Assembly: GCF_003234855.1 (NCBI RefSeq)
Contig: NZ_QKTO01000005.1
Location: forward strand, 1-64,000
Length of the DNA stretch: 64,000 bases
Direction: 5' to 3'
DNA from: Curtobacterium sp. MCBD17_032
GTDB lineage: Bacteria; Actinomycetota; Actinomycetes; Actinomycetales; Microbacteriaceae
Program-made: the position numbers and the translations under genes
Notes under the pieces: generated by a model
What the model saw: the letters and a program-made list of their open reading frames with translations, nothing else
Told to the model about the DNA's origin: nothing
Database searches by the model: none
Part shown: one piece after another, positions 1 through 7,992 of the stretch
Layout: every line of letters starts with the position of its first letter
Position numbering within the stretch: position 1 is the first letter of the stretch

Positions 1-141
1 CGGGGACGGCGCCGCGGGGGCGGTGGGCTCGACGACGCCGGCGGCGTGCGCTCCGGTGGTCGTGAGCATGAGGAAGCCGGCGACCACCGTCAGCCCGAGG
101 AGGACGAACAGCAGGAGCCTGCCCGTGCGGGCGGCGCTCAC
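1..141 (-). CDS. fliP: Flagellar export protein FliP, N-terminal part (cut by window edge)
   Basis: Only the first 47 codons are in the window. The GTG start overlaps the fliO stop as GTGA. The visible part is a signal peptide: a short basic start (VSAARTGR), a long hydrophobic stretch and an AHA cleavage-like site, followed by a Pro/Ala-rich start of the mature protein. FliP is the one export-gate membrane protein of the flagellar type III system that usually carries a cleaved signal peptide. The call rests on that plus its place directly after fliO, where fliP normally sits. The export-gate domain itself lies outside the window. Confidence 0.8.
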   Translation of the reverse strand, partial: MSAARTGRLLLFVLLGLTVVAGFLMLTTTGAHAAGVVEPTAPAAPSP

Positions 142-707
142 CCGGTCCGCCGCGAGCGGAGGACCGACGCCGCCTGGCGCCAGGTGTCCGCCGAGAGGAT
201 CGACCCCTGCAGCTGGGCCGCAGTCGGGACGACCCGCGTGTCCGCCGCACGGACCGTCCGGTGGGCACGGCGGCCGCGCGGCCGGAGCGGCAGTGGGTCG
301 GTGACTCGTCCCTCGGCGTCGGCCGGGGCGGTCGCGACGGCCGGGAGGCCCGGTGCGGCCTGGTCCTGCCGGTCGAGTTCCGCGCCGAACGCGTCGGCCG
401 TCGGCAGCGCGACCGGACCCGTCACGATCGTCAGCTCCGGTGCGGGCGCCTGCCCGCTCGTGAGGAGCGTCACGCCCTGCTCGGCGACGCCGAGGACGAG
501 CCGCTCGCCGTCGACGTCGACCACGACGACGCTCGCCTTGCCGCCGATCGCCTGACGGCCGACGACCTCGACCGAGGCCGCCCGACGCCCGCGCGCACGC
601 GACGCGCCGAACTGCCCCTTCTGCATGCGCCGGTGCAACACCCACATGAGGGCGAGCACGACGCCGAGGGAGAGCGCGACGCGGAGCGCGATGACGAGCG
701 TGTCCAC
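138..707 (-). CDS. fliO: Flagellar biosynthesis protein FliO
   Basis: 189 aa with a GTG start. One N-terminal membrane segment (about residues 5-22) is followed by a basic stretch and a small beta-rich domain with the FliO-like core VEVVGRQAIGGKASVVVVDVDGE (residues 47-70 region) and a ligand-like LVLGVAEQGVTLL strand. The C-terminal half is low complexity, rich in Pro/Ala/Arg. FliO helps assemble the FliP ring of the flagellar export gate. It starts 5 bp after fliN and overlaps fliP by 4 bp, so it is translated as part of the flbD-fliP operon. Confidence 0.85.
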   Translation of the reverse strand: MDTLVIALRVALSLGVVLALMWVLHRRMQKGQFGASRARGRRAASVEVVGRQAIGGKASVVVVDVDGERLVLGVAEQGVTLLTSGQAPAPELTIVTGPVALPTADAFGAELDRQDQAAPGLPAVATAPADAEGRVTDPLPLRPRGRRAHRTVRAADTRVVPTAAQLQGSILSADTWRQAASVLRSRRTG

Positions 708-712
708 CGGGG

Positions 713-1426
713 TCAGACCGTCTCGGCGACGTCGAGGATCTTGGTGATGCGGACCGCGTAGTCCTGGTCGACGACGACGACCTCGCCGTGGGCGATGAGG
801 CGGCCGTTCAGCAGGACGTCGGCGGGGGCCCCGGCCGAACGGTCGAGTTCGACGACCGCGCCGGGCTCCATGCCGAGCACGTCGCGGACGGACATCCGGG
901 TCCGGCCGATCTCGACCGTCAGGGTCATCTCGACGCTGTTGATGCGGCCGAGGTTGCCGGCCGGCAGGGTCGGCGCGGCACTGACGGGCTCGGTGACCGT
1001 GCCGTTCTCGCGGATCCGGACCGCGACCCAGCCGGCCGGTGCCCCGGCACCGCTGAGGGTGAAGACGACGGTCTCCGGGTCGGCGACGAGCGCGGCGGCG
1101 GACTCGCGGCGACCCTCGCCGAGCACGCCCGCACCGAGCGGTGCGACCGCGGCCTCGAGCGACGGACGGAGCACGTCGGCCACCGAGACGAGTCCGGAGT
1201 CGACGCCGCCGGCGGCGGTGATGCCGCCCAGGTCGAGCAGGACCACCGCGAGGTCCGCGGAGACGCCGCCGACGAACGAGGCGACCACGGCGTCGACCGC
1301 TCGTGCCTGCAGGTCGGGGGTCGGGCCTCCCGGCTGGACGACCGCGACGAGCGGGACGGGGGTGGGCAGTGCGCTCGCGAGCGCCTCGGCGGCGGTCGTG
1401 TGCAGCGTGGAGGTGACGACGGTCAT
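713..1426 (-). CDS. fliN: Flagellar motor switch protein FliN (long form)
   Basis: 237 aa. The last ~80 residues are a SpoA/FliN domain with the typical VEMTLTVEIGRTRMSVRDVL and LDRSAGAPADVLLNGRLIAHGEVVVVDQDYAVRITKI pattern. The first ~150 residues form an extra domain that resembles the N-terminal half of FliY-type proteins rather than a minimal 100-aa FliN. FliN builds the cytoplasmic C-ring with FliM and FliG and docks the export ATPase. The ATG overlaps the fliM stop (ATGA), so the start is well supported. A CheC-like phosphatase activity of the N-domain cannot be judged from sequence by eye. Confidence 0.85.
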   Translation of the reverse strand: MTVVTSTLHTTAAEALASALPTPVPLVAVVQPGGPTPDLQARAVDAVVASFVGGVSADLAVVLLDLGGITAAGGVDSGLVSVADVLRPSLEAAVAPLGAGVLGEGRRESAAALVADPETVVFTLSGAGAPAGWVAVRIRENGTVTEPVSAAPTLPAGNLGRINSVEMTLTVEIGRTRMSVRDVLGMEPGAVVELDRSAGAPADVLLNGRLIAHGEVVVVDQDYAVRITKILDVAETV

Positions 1427-2313
1427 GCGGACGGCTCCGATGCGGTGGTGGTGACGACGACGCCCGCGAGCCGCGAGCCGTTCGCGCCGACGGCGGCGGT
1501 GCCGACGGGTTCGCCGTCGACGGAGATGGTGAGCGGGCGGTGCTGCGGGTGCGGCAGGGGCAGGACGTCGCCGACGGCGAGGCCGAGCACCTGGGCGGGC
1601 AGGACGGTCGCGGGGGCGAAGCGCAGCGCGACGCCGACCGGCACGGCGGCGAGCTGCGCGTCGATGAGCGCCTTCGCGTCGGCGGTCGAGACGTCGGCGG
1701 GCCGGTCGACGAGCTGCGGCAGGACGGCCTCGGCGGGGAGGGCGAGGGTACCGTCGGCGACGCGGTCGCCGACGCGGATCTCGAAGGACGCGACGATCAT
1801 CAGGTCGGACTTCTGTGCGGCCTGGGCGAACTGCGAGTTGAACTGGAAGGCGCCGGCGGCGATCGGCCGGTCGAGCAGCCCACCGAGGGAGTAGCGGAGG
1901 TCGTCGAGCGCGTCCTCGACGAGTCGGCGGACGAGGGCCTGCTCGATCGGCGTGAAGGTGCGCTCCGGGGTGGGCAGCGGCTTCGAGGCGCCGAGGGAGT
2001 GCGACACCCACGTCAGGGCGGCGTCGAGCGGCACCTGCAGGACGCCCTTCGCGACGACACCCTCGATCGGCAGCAGCACCATGCCGGTGAGCGCGGGCAG
2101 CGACGCGGCGTACTCGTCGTAGGTCATCATCGCGACCTGGTCGCTCGTCACCTGACTGAGCACGCGGACCTTCGCGGTGAGCTGCGTGCCCCACTGGCGC
2201 GCGAACGTCTCGAAGGCGAGCTCGAGGACCCTGGCGTGCTCGCGCGCGAGCGTCGACGGGCGCGCGAAGTCGTACACCTCGGGCGCGGTCAGGGTCTCGG
2301 TCACGAAGCGCAC
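1423..2313 (-). CDS. fliM: Flagellar motor switch protein FliM
   Basis: 296 aa, GTG start. It carries the FliM middle domain beginning with VYDFARPSTLAREHARVLEL and the LTGMVLLPIEG and IDRP-type SLGGLLDRPIAAGAFQFN blocks, then a SpoA-like C-terminal domain (LALPAEAVLPQLVDRP... LGLAVGDVLPLP). The N-terminal CheY-P docking helix common in other FliM proteins (LSQxEIDALL) is absent. The region back to the motB stop is open in frame but has no ATG, GTG or TTG, so the short N-terminus seems real. A second GTG three codons downstream is an alternative start. Confidence 0.88.
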   Translation of the reverse strand: MRFVTETLTAPEVYDFARPSTLAREHARVLELAFETFARQWGTQLTAKVRVLSQVTSDQVAMMTYDEYAASLPALTGMVLLPIEGVVAKGVLQVPLDAALTWVSHSLGASKPLPTPERTFTPIEQALVRRLVEDALDDLRYSLGGLLDRPIAAGAFQFNSQFAQAAQKSDLMIVASFEIRVGDRVADGTLALPAEAVLPQLVDRPADVSTADAKALIDAQLAAVPVGVALRFAPATVLPAQVLGLAVGDVLPLPHPQHRPLTISVDGEPVGTAAVGANGSRLAGVVVTTTASEPSA

Positions 2314-2370
2314 TCTCGGCCGGCGGAGGGCGGCCGTCAGCTCTGGCCCCTCTTCTGGGGCGGCGTGGTG

Positions 2371-3297
2371 CTAGCCGGTGCGGGCTCCGTCCTGTGCGGA
2401 GGCGAGGGCCGGCATGAGGGCGCTGACGTCCTGGTCGGCGTTGGACAGGACGACGATGTCGACGCGGCGGTTCAGGGCGAGGTCCTGCTCCCGGGTCCCC
2501 TTCGCCAGGGGCCGACTCGACCCGAACCCGACGGACTGGATGCGCTCTGCCGGCATCCGTCCGCGTTCGACGAGGTCCCGGAGCACCCCGGTCGCGCGGG
2601 CCGAGCTGAGTTCCCAGTTCGTGGCGTACGGGGCGGTGGAGTTCCGGCTGTCGGCGTGCCCCTCGACACTGACGTCGTGGTCGGCGCCGCGCAGGACCGG
2701 GGCGATCGCGTCCATGATCCGCTTCGCCTGCTCGGACAGGTCCGCGCTGTTCGTGCCGAAGTAGGTGTCGCTGCCGACGAGCCGGACGGTGAGGCCCCGG
2801 GCGTCGAGGCGGAACTGGACGTTGGCGTCCTGCCCGGCCTTCTGCAGGTTCCCGGAGATGGCCCGCTCGATGGCCTGCAGGTCGTCGAGCTCCTCCTTCG
2901 CCGCCGCCAGGTCGGCCTTCGTCGCCGACGCCGGCACGACGGTGGACGCCGGGTCGGCGTTCGTGTCCTCGGCGCCGGACGCCGCCGTGGAGTGGTCGGC
3001 CTGCGCCTTGTCGACGGAGTACCCCGTGCCGTCCTCGACCTCGTCCTTCGTGACGATGGTCCCCGAGGCGGTGTCGATCTTCTGCGACTCGACCTCGCCG
3101 AACCCGGTGGCGAGCGACTCCTTGAGGGCCATGTACTTGTCCTGGTCGACGGAGGACATCGCGAAGAGCACGAGGAACATGCACATGAGGACCGTGATCA
3201 TGTCCATGTACGAGGCCATCCAGCGCTCGTCGGGGTGCTCGACCTCGTGGCCGCCCTTCTTCCGACCGCGTCCGCGACCACGGGGGTTCGCGCTCAC
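2371..3297 (-). CDS. motB: Flagellar motor stator protein MotB
   Basis: 308 aa, GTG start. A basic Arg/Gly/Lys-rich tail is followed by the single stator helix with the proton-binding Asp in SYMDMITVLMCMFLVLFAMS (about residues 29-48). An Asp/Glu/Ala-rich plug and linker come next, and the last ~130 residues are an OmpA-like peptidoglycan-binding domain (SVEGHADSRNS, NWELSSARA, NRRVDIVV). It pairs with MotA to form the stator that drives the motor. It starts 2 bp after motA. The next gene, fliM, is 57 bp away, and no fliL is found between them. Confidence 0.93.
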   Translation of the reverse strand: MSANPRGRGRGRKKGGHEVEHPDERWMASYMDMITVLMCMFLVLFAMSSVDQDKYMALKESLATGFGEVESQKIDTASGTIVTKDEVEDGTGYSVDKAQADHSTAASGAEDTNADPASTVVPASATKADLAAAKEELDDLQAIERAISGNLQKAGQDANVQFRLDARGLTVRLVGSDTYFGTNSADLSEQAKRIMDAIAPVLRGADHDVSVEGHADSRNSTAPYATNWELSSARATGVLRDLVERGRMPAERIQSVGFGSSRPLAKGTREQDLALNRRVDIVVLSNADQDVSALMPALASAQDGARTG

Positions 3298-3299
3298 GG

Positions 3300-4112
3300 T
3301 CAGGCCGCCAGCTGCTGGTCGTCGGCGTCCGACCGCTTCTTCGCGCCCGTGCCGGCCACGCCGCGCGCGCTCGGCGGAACCATCGCGGTCAGCCGCTCCC
3401 CGAGGAGGCGCGGCTGGCTGCCGGCCTGGACCGCGAGGAGGCCCTCCATGAGGAGCGTCTGTCGGTCGGCCTCGAGCTGCGCGAGCTTCCGGAGCTTGCC
3501 GCCGAAGGGCAGCCAGAGGAAGTTGGCGGTGAGCAGGCCCCAGAGCGTGGCGACGAACGCACTCGCGATGAGCGGCCCGAGCTCGTCCGGCTTGCCGAGG
3601 TTCGCGAGGACGTGGGTGAGCGAGACGACGGTGCCGATGATGCCGACCGTCGGGGCGAAGCCGCCGAGGCCCATGAAGAACGCGCTCGCGCTCCGCATCG
3701 GCGCCGCGTTCGACTCGATCTCGTCCTCGAGCAGGATCCGGAGCTCGTCGCCGTCCGTGCCGTCGGCGATGTTCTGCAGGGCCTTCTTCATGAACGGGTC
3801 GTCGTGCTTGTCGGCCTCCTGCTCGAGGGCGAGCAGGCCGTTCGCGCGGGCCGTCTCGGCGAGCCCGACGACGTCGTCGATGACCGTCTGCGGCGGGGTG
3901 ACCTTGCCGGTGAACGCCTTCGGGACGGTCTTGAAGGCAGCGAGGGCGTCCTTCAGCGTCGTGCTCGCGACGCCGCAGCCGATGGTGGCGACGAACACGA
4001 GGAGCATCGGTGCGGGCAGGAACAGCCCCGCCATCTCGACGTGCTCCATCTGCGCCATGCCGAACAGGGCGCCGAAGGCCAGGAGGATCCCGATGATGGT
4101 CGCGATGTCCAC
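3300..4112 (-). CDS. motA: Flagellar motor stator protein MotA
   Basis: 270 aa with four predicted membrane segments (about residues 4-20, 28-50, 145-170 and 180-203). The conserved cytoplasmic loop has the charged stretch LLEDEIESNAAPMRSASAFF and the block GGFAPTVGIIGTVVSLTHVL that precedes the pore-lining helices. A charged C-terminal tail follows. MotA makes the ion channel of the stator with MotB and pushes on FliG. It lies between flbD (1 bp gap) and motB (2 bp gap). Confidence 0.94.
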   Translation of the reverse strand: MDIATIIGILLAFGALFGMAQMEHVEMAGLFLPAPMLLVFVATIGCGVASTTLKDALAAFKTVPKAFTGKVTPPQTVIDDVVGLAETARANGLLALEQEADKHDDPFMKKALQNIADGTDGDELRILLEDEIESNAAPMRSASAFFMGLGGFAPTVGIIGTVVSLTHVLANLGKPDELGPLIASAFVATLWGLLTANFLWLPFGGKLRKLAQLEADRQTLLMEGLLAVQAGSQPRLLGERLTAMVPPSARGVAGTGAKKRSDADDQQLAA

Positions 4113-4113
4113 C

Positions 4114-4401
4114 TCAGCGCCCCCCGTCCTGCGAGCGGAGGGTCGCCACGGGGGCGAGCGTGGGCTGCGGCCCGGTGGTGGCCAGGTCCCGCGCCGACGG
4201 CAGGTCCGTCCCGTAGGCCATGCTGACGATCCGGGCGCGGTACGCGGCGATCCGCTCGATGACCTCGGCCAGGGACTCGCGGACGATGTACTTCGCCCCG
4301 TCGACCATGATGAGCGTCGTGTCCGGCGTCTCCTGGATGCGCTCCACGAGATCGGGGTTGACAGCGAATCCGCTGCCGTTGAGTCGTGTGACGACGATCA
4401 T
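4114..4401 (-). CDS. flbD: Flagellar protein FlbD (SwrD-like)
   Basis: 95 aa. The first ~70 residues match the small FlbD/SwrD family: MIVVTRLNGSGFAVNPDLVE, then IQETPDTTLIMVDGAKYIVRESLAEVIERI. The tail is variable. In other bacteria the family supports stator function and swarming power. It usually sits right after flgE and before motA. Here flgE lies 20 kb away, and flbD has become the first gene of its operon with its own promoter. Confidence 0.88.
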   Translation of the reverse strand: MIVVTRLNGSGFAVNPDLVERIQETPDTTLIMVDGAKYIVRESLAEVIERIAAYRARIVSMAYGTDLPSARDLATTGPQPTLAPVATLRSQDGGR

Positions 4402-4452
4402 GGCCCGTCCTGGTTCTCGATCGACCCGCCGCCGTCCGTGGGGCAGGTGTTC

Positions 4453-4510
4453 GACCGCCCGTCCGTGGGTGGTCAGTGCGCACTATCGGCTCCCGGCGCG
4501 TCCCCGTAAG
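4453..4510 (-). promoter_or_regulatory. Sigma-28-like promoter and ACGGAC leader hairpin of flbD operon
   Basis: On the minus strand the -35 CTTAC (4510-4506) is 15 bp from the -10 GCCGATAG (4490-4483). A start of transcription near 4476 is expected. The RNA then begins at once with a hairpin at 4474-4453, stem GACCACCC/GGGCGGUC with one A-C mismatch, loop ACGGAC. The same CCCACGGACGGG 12-mer lies in the leaders of fliC and fliA. The promoter follows the sigma-28 layout (TAAA-N15-GCCGATAA type). Binding of FliA and of CsrA to the loop are inferences. Confidence 0.55.
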
Positions 4511-4551
4511 TGCGGACGGAGCCGAGGCGCGCTCGCCCGGGGCGACCGGAC

Positions 4552-4599
4552 GACGGACGGGAGGCTCGTCACCGGCTGGTGGCGAGCCTCCCGTCCGTC
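4552..4599. terminator. Long hairpin terminator with CGGACGGGAGGC repeat arms
   Basis: Inverted repeat GACGGACGGGAGGC (4552-4565) / GCCTCCCGTCCGTC (4586-4599), extended inward by CTCGTCACC / GGTGGCGAG-type pairing to a 4-nt GGCT loop. It lies 18 bp beyond the stop of the minus-strand AztD-like gene, so it probably ends that transcript. No clear T-run follows. The arms belong to a repeat family seen at four other gene ends in this window. Confidence 0.65.
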
Positions 4600-4616
4600 A
4601 GGTCGCGGCGGACCGG

Positions 4617-5828
4617 TCAGACGACCGCGATCTCGTTCGGGACGCCGGGCAGGCGGTCGCTGGTGGCGATGACGTCACCGCTGGTGAGGTCGACCGCCGT
4701 GACGGTGCGCTCGGCCGGGTCGGTGACGTACGCGACGTCGTCGACGACCTTCAGCGCCGGGTGGGCGTCCTGCCACTCGGCGGGGCCCTCCCACTCGTCG
4801 ATGACGGGGAAGCTGTCGAGCTCCTCGCCGGTCTCCTCGTCGAACACGTGCAGGGCGCCGTCGCTGCCGAGCACCACGGCGGAGTCCTCGGGCCCGCGGG
4901 CGAGGTCGCGGAAGGTGAAGCCGACCCCGTCCGGCATGTCGGCGACGCGGTAGTCGCCCGACGCGGCGTCGATCAGGGCGATCTGGTCGAGCAGGTAGCC
5001 CTCGGAGTCCGGGTCGTCGTTGTAGTCGCCCAGGGCGATGCTCGACGACTCGGTCGTGAACAGGTTCCCGCTGCGGCCGTACTCGGTCGGTGCGTCGATC
5101 TTCTCGAACGCGCCGTCCCGGTACACGAGCGCGCCGTCGGAGCACCCGAAGACGGCGACCTCGTCGGCCACCGCACCCTCGCCGTGCACGTCGGGGCACT
5201 CCTCGGAGCGGGCGGTCTCCTGACCGTCGGCGTCGAGCGCACGGACGCCGGTGCGCGACTCCTCGGTGCCGATGGTGGTGAGGAGGGTGCCGTCCTCGAG
5301 CTCGATCGCGACGCCGTGGTGGGCGGCCTCCGACTCGGTCGTGTCGACCTCCGGCAGTCCGCCGCCCTCGACGGCGCTCGCCAGGTCGGCGGTGTCGAAC
5401 GTCGTGACGTCGCCGGAGCCGTCCGCGAAGAGCGCGGTGCGGTCGCCGTGGACGACGACGTGCCCACCGGTGTCGGCGGGGAACGTGACGTCGGTCAGGG
5501 CGGAGTCGGCGCTGGTGCCGGCCGCCGTGTCGAGCACGCGGAACCCGTCGGGGACGGTGACCATCACGTGGCGGTCGTCACCGGCCGGGTTGACGCGCGT
5601 GAAGCCGTCGATCCCGTGGTCCCCGACGACCTGCAGGTCGCTGTCGAGGACGAGCAGGCCGCCGTCGTACGTCAGGGCGATGCGGTGCCCGGTGTCGGCG
5701 CCGGCAGCGTCGGCGCCGGCGGACGCACTGCCGCTGGCGGCGGGTGCGCCCGAGCCGGCGCACCCGGTGAGGAGGAGGGCGGACGCGCCGAGCAGCACGG
5801 CCGGGGCGAGGAGGTTCTTCTTCGTCAT
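4617..5828 (-). CDS. aztD: AztD-like zinc metallochaperone lipoprotein (copy next to aztC)
   Basis: 403 aa. A lipoprotein signal with lipobox LLTGC precedes an Ala/Gly/Ser linker and a beta-propeller-like body (RIALTYDGGLLVLDSD, GFTRVNPAGDDRHVMVTV, GFRVLDTAAG), the pattern of AztD. AztD proteins carry zinc outside the membrane and hand it to the binding protein AztC. The ATG at 5828 is chosen because the lipoprotein signal starts there. A possible Zur operator lies just upstream (5843-5857). It is the last gene of the aztB-D-C-D group. A paralogue of the same length lies on the other side of aztC. Confidence 0.8.
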   Translation of the reverse strand: MTKKNLLAPAVLLGASALLLTGCAGSGAPAASGSASAGADAAGADTGHRIALTYDGGLLVLDSDLQVVGDHGIDGFTRVNPAGDDRHVMVTVPDGFRVLDTAAGTSADSALTDVTFPADTGGHVVVHGDRTALFADGSGDVTTFDTADLASAVEGGGLPEVDTTESEAAHHGVAIELEDGTLLTTIGTEESRTGVRALDADGQETARSEECPDVHGEGAVADEVAVFGCSDGALVYRDGAFEKIDAPTEYGRSGNLFTTESSSIALGDYNDDPDSEGYLLDQIALIDAASGDYRVADMPDGVGFTFRDLARGPEDSAVVLGSDGALHVFDEETGEELDSFPVIDEWEGPAEWQDAHPALKVVDDVAYVTDPAERTVTAVDLTSGDVIATSDRLPGVPNEIAVV

Positions 5829-5842
5829 GGTCGGAACTGTAT

Positions 5843-5857
5843 TGATTCTCATTCTCA
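5843..5857. promoter_or_regulatory. Possible Zur operator before AztD-like gene
   Basis: The AT-rich 15-mer TGATTCTCATTCTCA has TGA/TCA ends and stands out sharply in this GC-rich DNA. It resembles the TGAnAATnATTnTCA class of actinobacterial Zur boxes, though with an imperfect inner part. It overlaps the last codons of aztC and lies 14 bp before the AztD-like start. A second Zur-like site is found in the aztA/aztB divergent region. Zinc control of this locus is an inference from both sites and gene content. Confidence 0.45.
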
Positions 5858-6784
5858 TTCGCCAGTCGACAGGCCGTCGACGATGGCCTCGGTGTTCGAG
5901 CGCATCATCTCGAGGTACGAGTCGGCGCCCTCCCCCTCGGCCGTGAGCGACTCGGTGGCGAGGGACCGGATCTCCACGTGCACGTCCACCTCGTCCGCGA
6001 GCACCTCGGCGAGCCGGGCGGGCTGGGACGCGTCGACGAAGATCGTCGGCACGCCGGTGGCCTCGATCGCCGCGGCGAGGTCGCGGAGGTCCGCGGCGCT
6101 CGGCGAGGCGAGGGTGGTGCCGCTCGGGATGACGGCCCCGACCACGCGGAAGCCGAACCGGTCGGCGAGGTACCCGAACACGTGGTGGTTCGTCACGAGG
6201 GCACGGCGGTCCTCGGGCAGCGCGTCGAACGCGACCGTCATGTCCTCGTCGAGCGTGTCGAGGTCAGCCCGGTAGCTCCCGAGCGCCGTGTCGAGCGCCT
6301 CGTCGTCGAGCCCCGGGACGTCGTGGAGCTCCTGCCCGAGCGCGTCCACGACGTCCGTCATGCGTGCCGGGTCGGTCCAGAAGTGCGGGTCGGGGCCGCT
6401 GGCGTCCTCACTCGTCCACTCGAGCACGTCGATCGCCTCCCCCGCGGTGAACACCCGGACCCCGTCGGACGCAGCGGCCTCCACGTGGCGTGCGACGCCC
6501 TCCTCGAGCCCGAGGCCGTTCTCGACGACCAGGTCCGCGGTCCGCAGCCGGGCGGCCTCCTGCGCGGAGACCTCGAACGAGTGCGGATCGGCACCGCGTG
6601 GCATGAGCACCATGACGTCGGCACTGTCCCCGACCACCCGCTCGACGACGTCGCCGAGGATGTTGGTCGTCACCGCCACGAGCGGCCGGTCGTCGCTCCC
6701 CGCGGCCGTGCACCCGGTCGCACCGAGTGCCAGGGACGCGACGGCGACGGCGACGGCGACCGTGGACCGTCGGACGCCGGTCAC
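5855..6784 (-). CDS. aztC: Zinc ABC transporter substrate-binding lipoprotein AztC
   Basis: 309 aa, cluster A-I metal-binding family (ZnuA/AztC type). Lipobox ALGATGC, then VAVTTNILGDVVERV, the first metal His in RGADPHSFEVSAQ, PDPHFWTDP, the second His region in VTNHHVFGYLADRFG, and the C-terminal acid region IFVDASQPARLAEVLADE. There is no His-rich loop as in ZnuA, which agrees with the AztC type that gets zinc from AztD. Its GTG/ATG start overlaps the stop of the upstream AztD-like gene by 4 bp. Confidence 0.88.
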   Translation of the reverse strand: MTGVRRSTVAVAVAVASLALGATGCTAAGSDDRPLVAVTTNILGDVVERVVGDSADVMVLMPRGADPHSFEVSAQEAARLRTADLVVENGLGLEEGVARHVEAAASDGVRVFTAGEAIDVLEWTSEDASGPDPHFWTDPARMTDVVDALGQELHDVPGLDDEALDTALGSYRADLDTLDEDMTVAFDALPEDRRALVTNHHVFGYLADRFGFRVVGAVIPSGTTLASPSAADLRDLAAAIEATGVPTIFVDASQPARLAEVLADEVDVHVEIRSLATESLTAEGEGADSYLEMMRSNTEAIVDGLSTGE

Positions 6785-7992
6785 CGGCCGACCTCGGCGA
6801 GCACGTCGGGTCGGACCGGCACGTCGATCGACCGGGCGACTCGGGCGTCGTCGGCGAAGTCGATTTCGTGCACGACGGAGCCCTCCGGGTCGGCCAGGTA
6901 GGCACGCTGGGCGTCGAGTTGCAGCGTCGCACCGGCAGCGGCCGTCACGAGGGGCTCGGTCGCCACGGGGGCGGACCCGCCGTCCGACCAGACGAGGACC
7001 CGGCCGTCGGCGTCCAGTGCGACCACGTGCTCGTCGGCGTCGTCGACGGCGACGACCTCCCGCAGGGGACGGTCGGTCGGCACGTGCTGCCAGGTGCGCT
7101 CCCGGGTGTCGAGCAACCAGTACCCGGTGTCGCCGGCGAGGGCGGCCACGGTGGGTCGGCCGGTACGGTTCGCGAAGTCGGTCGCGCGCGGAGCGGTTGC
7201 GTCGGCGGGGGCGGCGATCGTCTCGACGACCGGGTCACCGCCGTCCGGGTCCTCGGTGACGAGCACCGCGCCGTCCGCGCACCCGACGACCGCACCGACA
7301 CGGGTGACGATGCCGCCCGCCGGGTCGCTGCAGGCCGTGTCGACACCGGTCGGCTCCCCCTCGGCGTCGAGCACCCGGACGCGGTCCCCCGCGCCGTCTC
7401 CGGACACCAGGAGTGCGCCGAGCGGCAGGAGCACGCCGGCGTGGTCGACCGTCGCGGTCTCCCGCACCTCCCCCTGGCCGAGGGCGTCGCGATCGAGGGC
7501 CACCGCGCGGCCGGACTCCGGCCAGGCGAGCGTCGTGGTCGACTCGGACGACGCGATCGACACCGGTCCCCCGCTGTCGAGGGCACCGACGACACGGGCA
7601 GTGGCGTCGTAGTAGTGCGTGTGGTCGCCGTGGTCGACGGTCCACGAACCACCGTCGACGATCGTCGTCCGCTCCCCGTCGCTCGTGGCGAGGAACCGGC
7701 CGTCGGTCGCCGCGTGCTCGGGCGCCGGGACGTCGTCGAGCGACTCGGTCTCGGCGGCGAGCAGGTCGTGGACGGCCACGCTCCCCTCGGCGTCGACGAG
7801 CAGGAGCCGCAGCTGGGGCTCGGACGCCTCGGACGCGCCCTCGACGAACCCGTGCGGCTTCGCGGAGTCGGTGGCCGGAGTGCCGGGCGAGGTGTCGTCC
7901 GGTGACGAGCAGGAGGTCAGGAAGAGTGCGGCAGCGACGCCGAGCGCTGCCGGGACGGCGATCGGGGCTGGTCGGGTGCGGAGGTGGTGCAT
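6781..7992 (-). CDS. AztD-like lipoprotein with HGDHTH metal motif
   Basis: 403 aa lipoprotein (lipobox FLTSC). The body has repeated beta-propeller-type strands such as LLLVDAEGSVAVHDLL and LVWSDGG. A His/Asp cluster, WTVDHGDHTHYYDA near residue 120, looks like a metal site and is lacking in the second AztD-like protein downstream. Its gene sits between aztB (its start lies inside the aztB 3' end, 76 bp overlap) and aztC (4-bp overlap), so it is part of the transporter operon. Probably an extracytoplasmic zinc carrier; the AztD relation is moderate by eye. Confidence 0.7.
   Translation of the reverse strand: MHHLRTRPAPIAVPAALGVAAALFLTSCSSPDDTSPGTPATDSAKPHGFVEGASEASEPQLRLLLVDAEGSVAVHDLLAAETESLDDVPAPEHAATDGRFLATSDGERTTIVDGGSWTVDHGDHTHYYDATARVVGALDSGGPVSIASSESTTTLAWPESGRAVALDRDALGQGEVRETATVDHAGVLLPLGALLVSGDGAGDRVRVLDAEGEPTGVDTACSDPAGGIVTRVGAVVGCADGAVLVTEDPDGGDPVVETIAAPADATAPRATDFANRTGRPTVAALAGDTGYWLLDTRERTWQHVPTDRPLREVVAVDDADEHVVALDADGRVLVWSDGGSAPVATEPLVTAAAGATLQLDAQRAYLADPEGSVVHEIDFADDARVARSIDVPVRPDVLAEVGR

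Noticed and set aside
713..3184. Very long open frame on the minus strand through fliN, fliM and motB
   Set aside because: Only its last part is real (fliN). The rest is an Arg/Pro/Gly-rich shadow of fliM and motB caused by high GC content.
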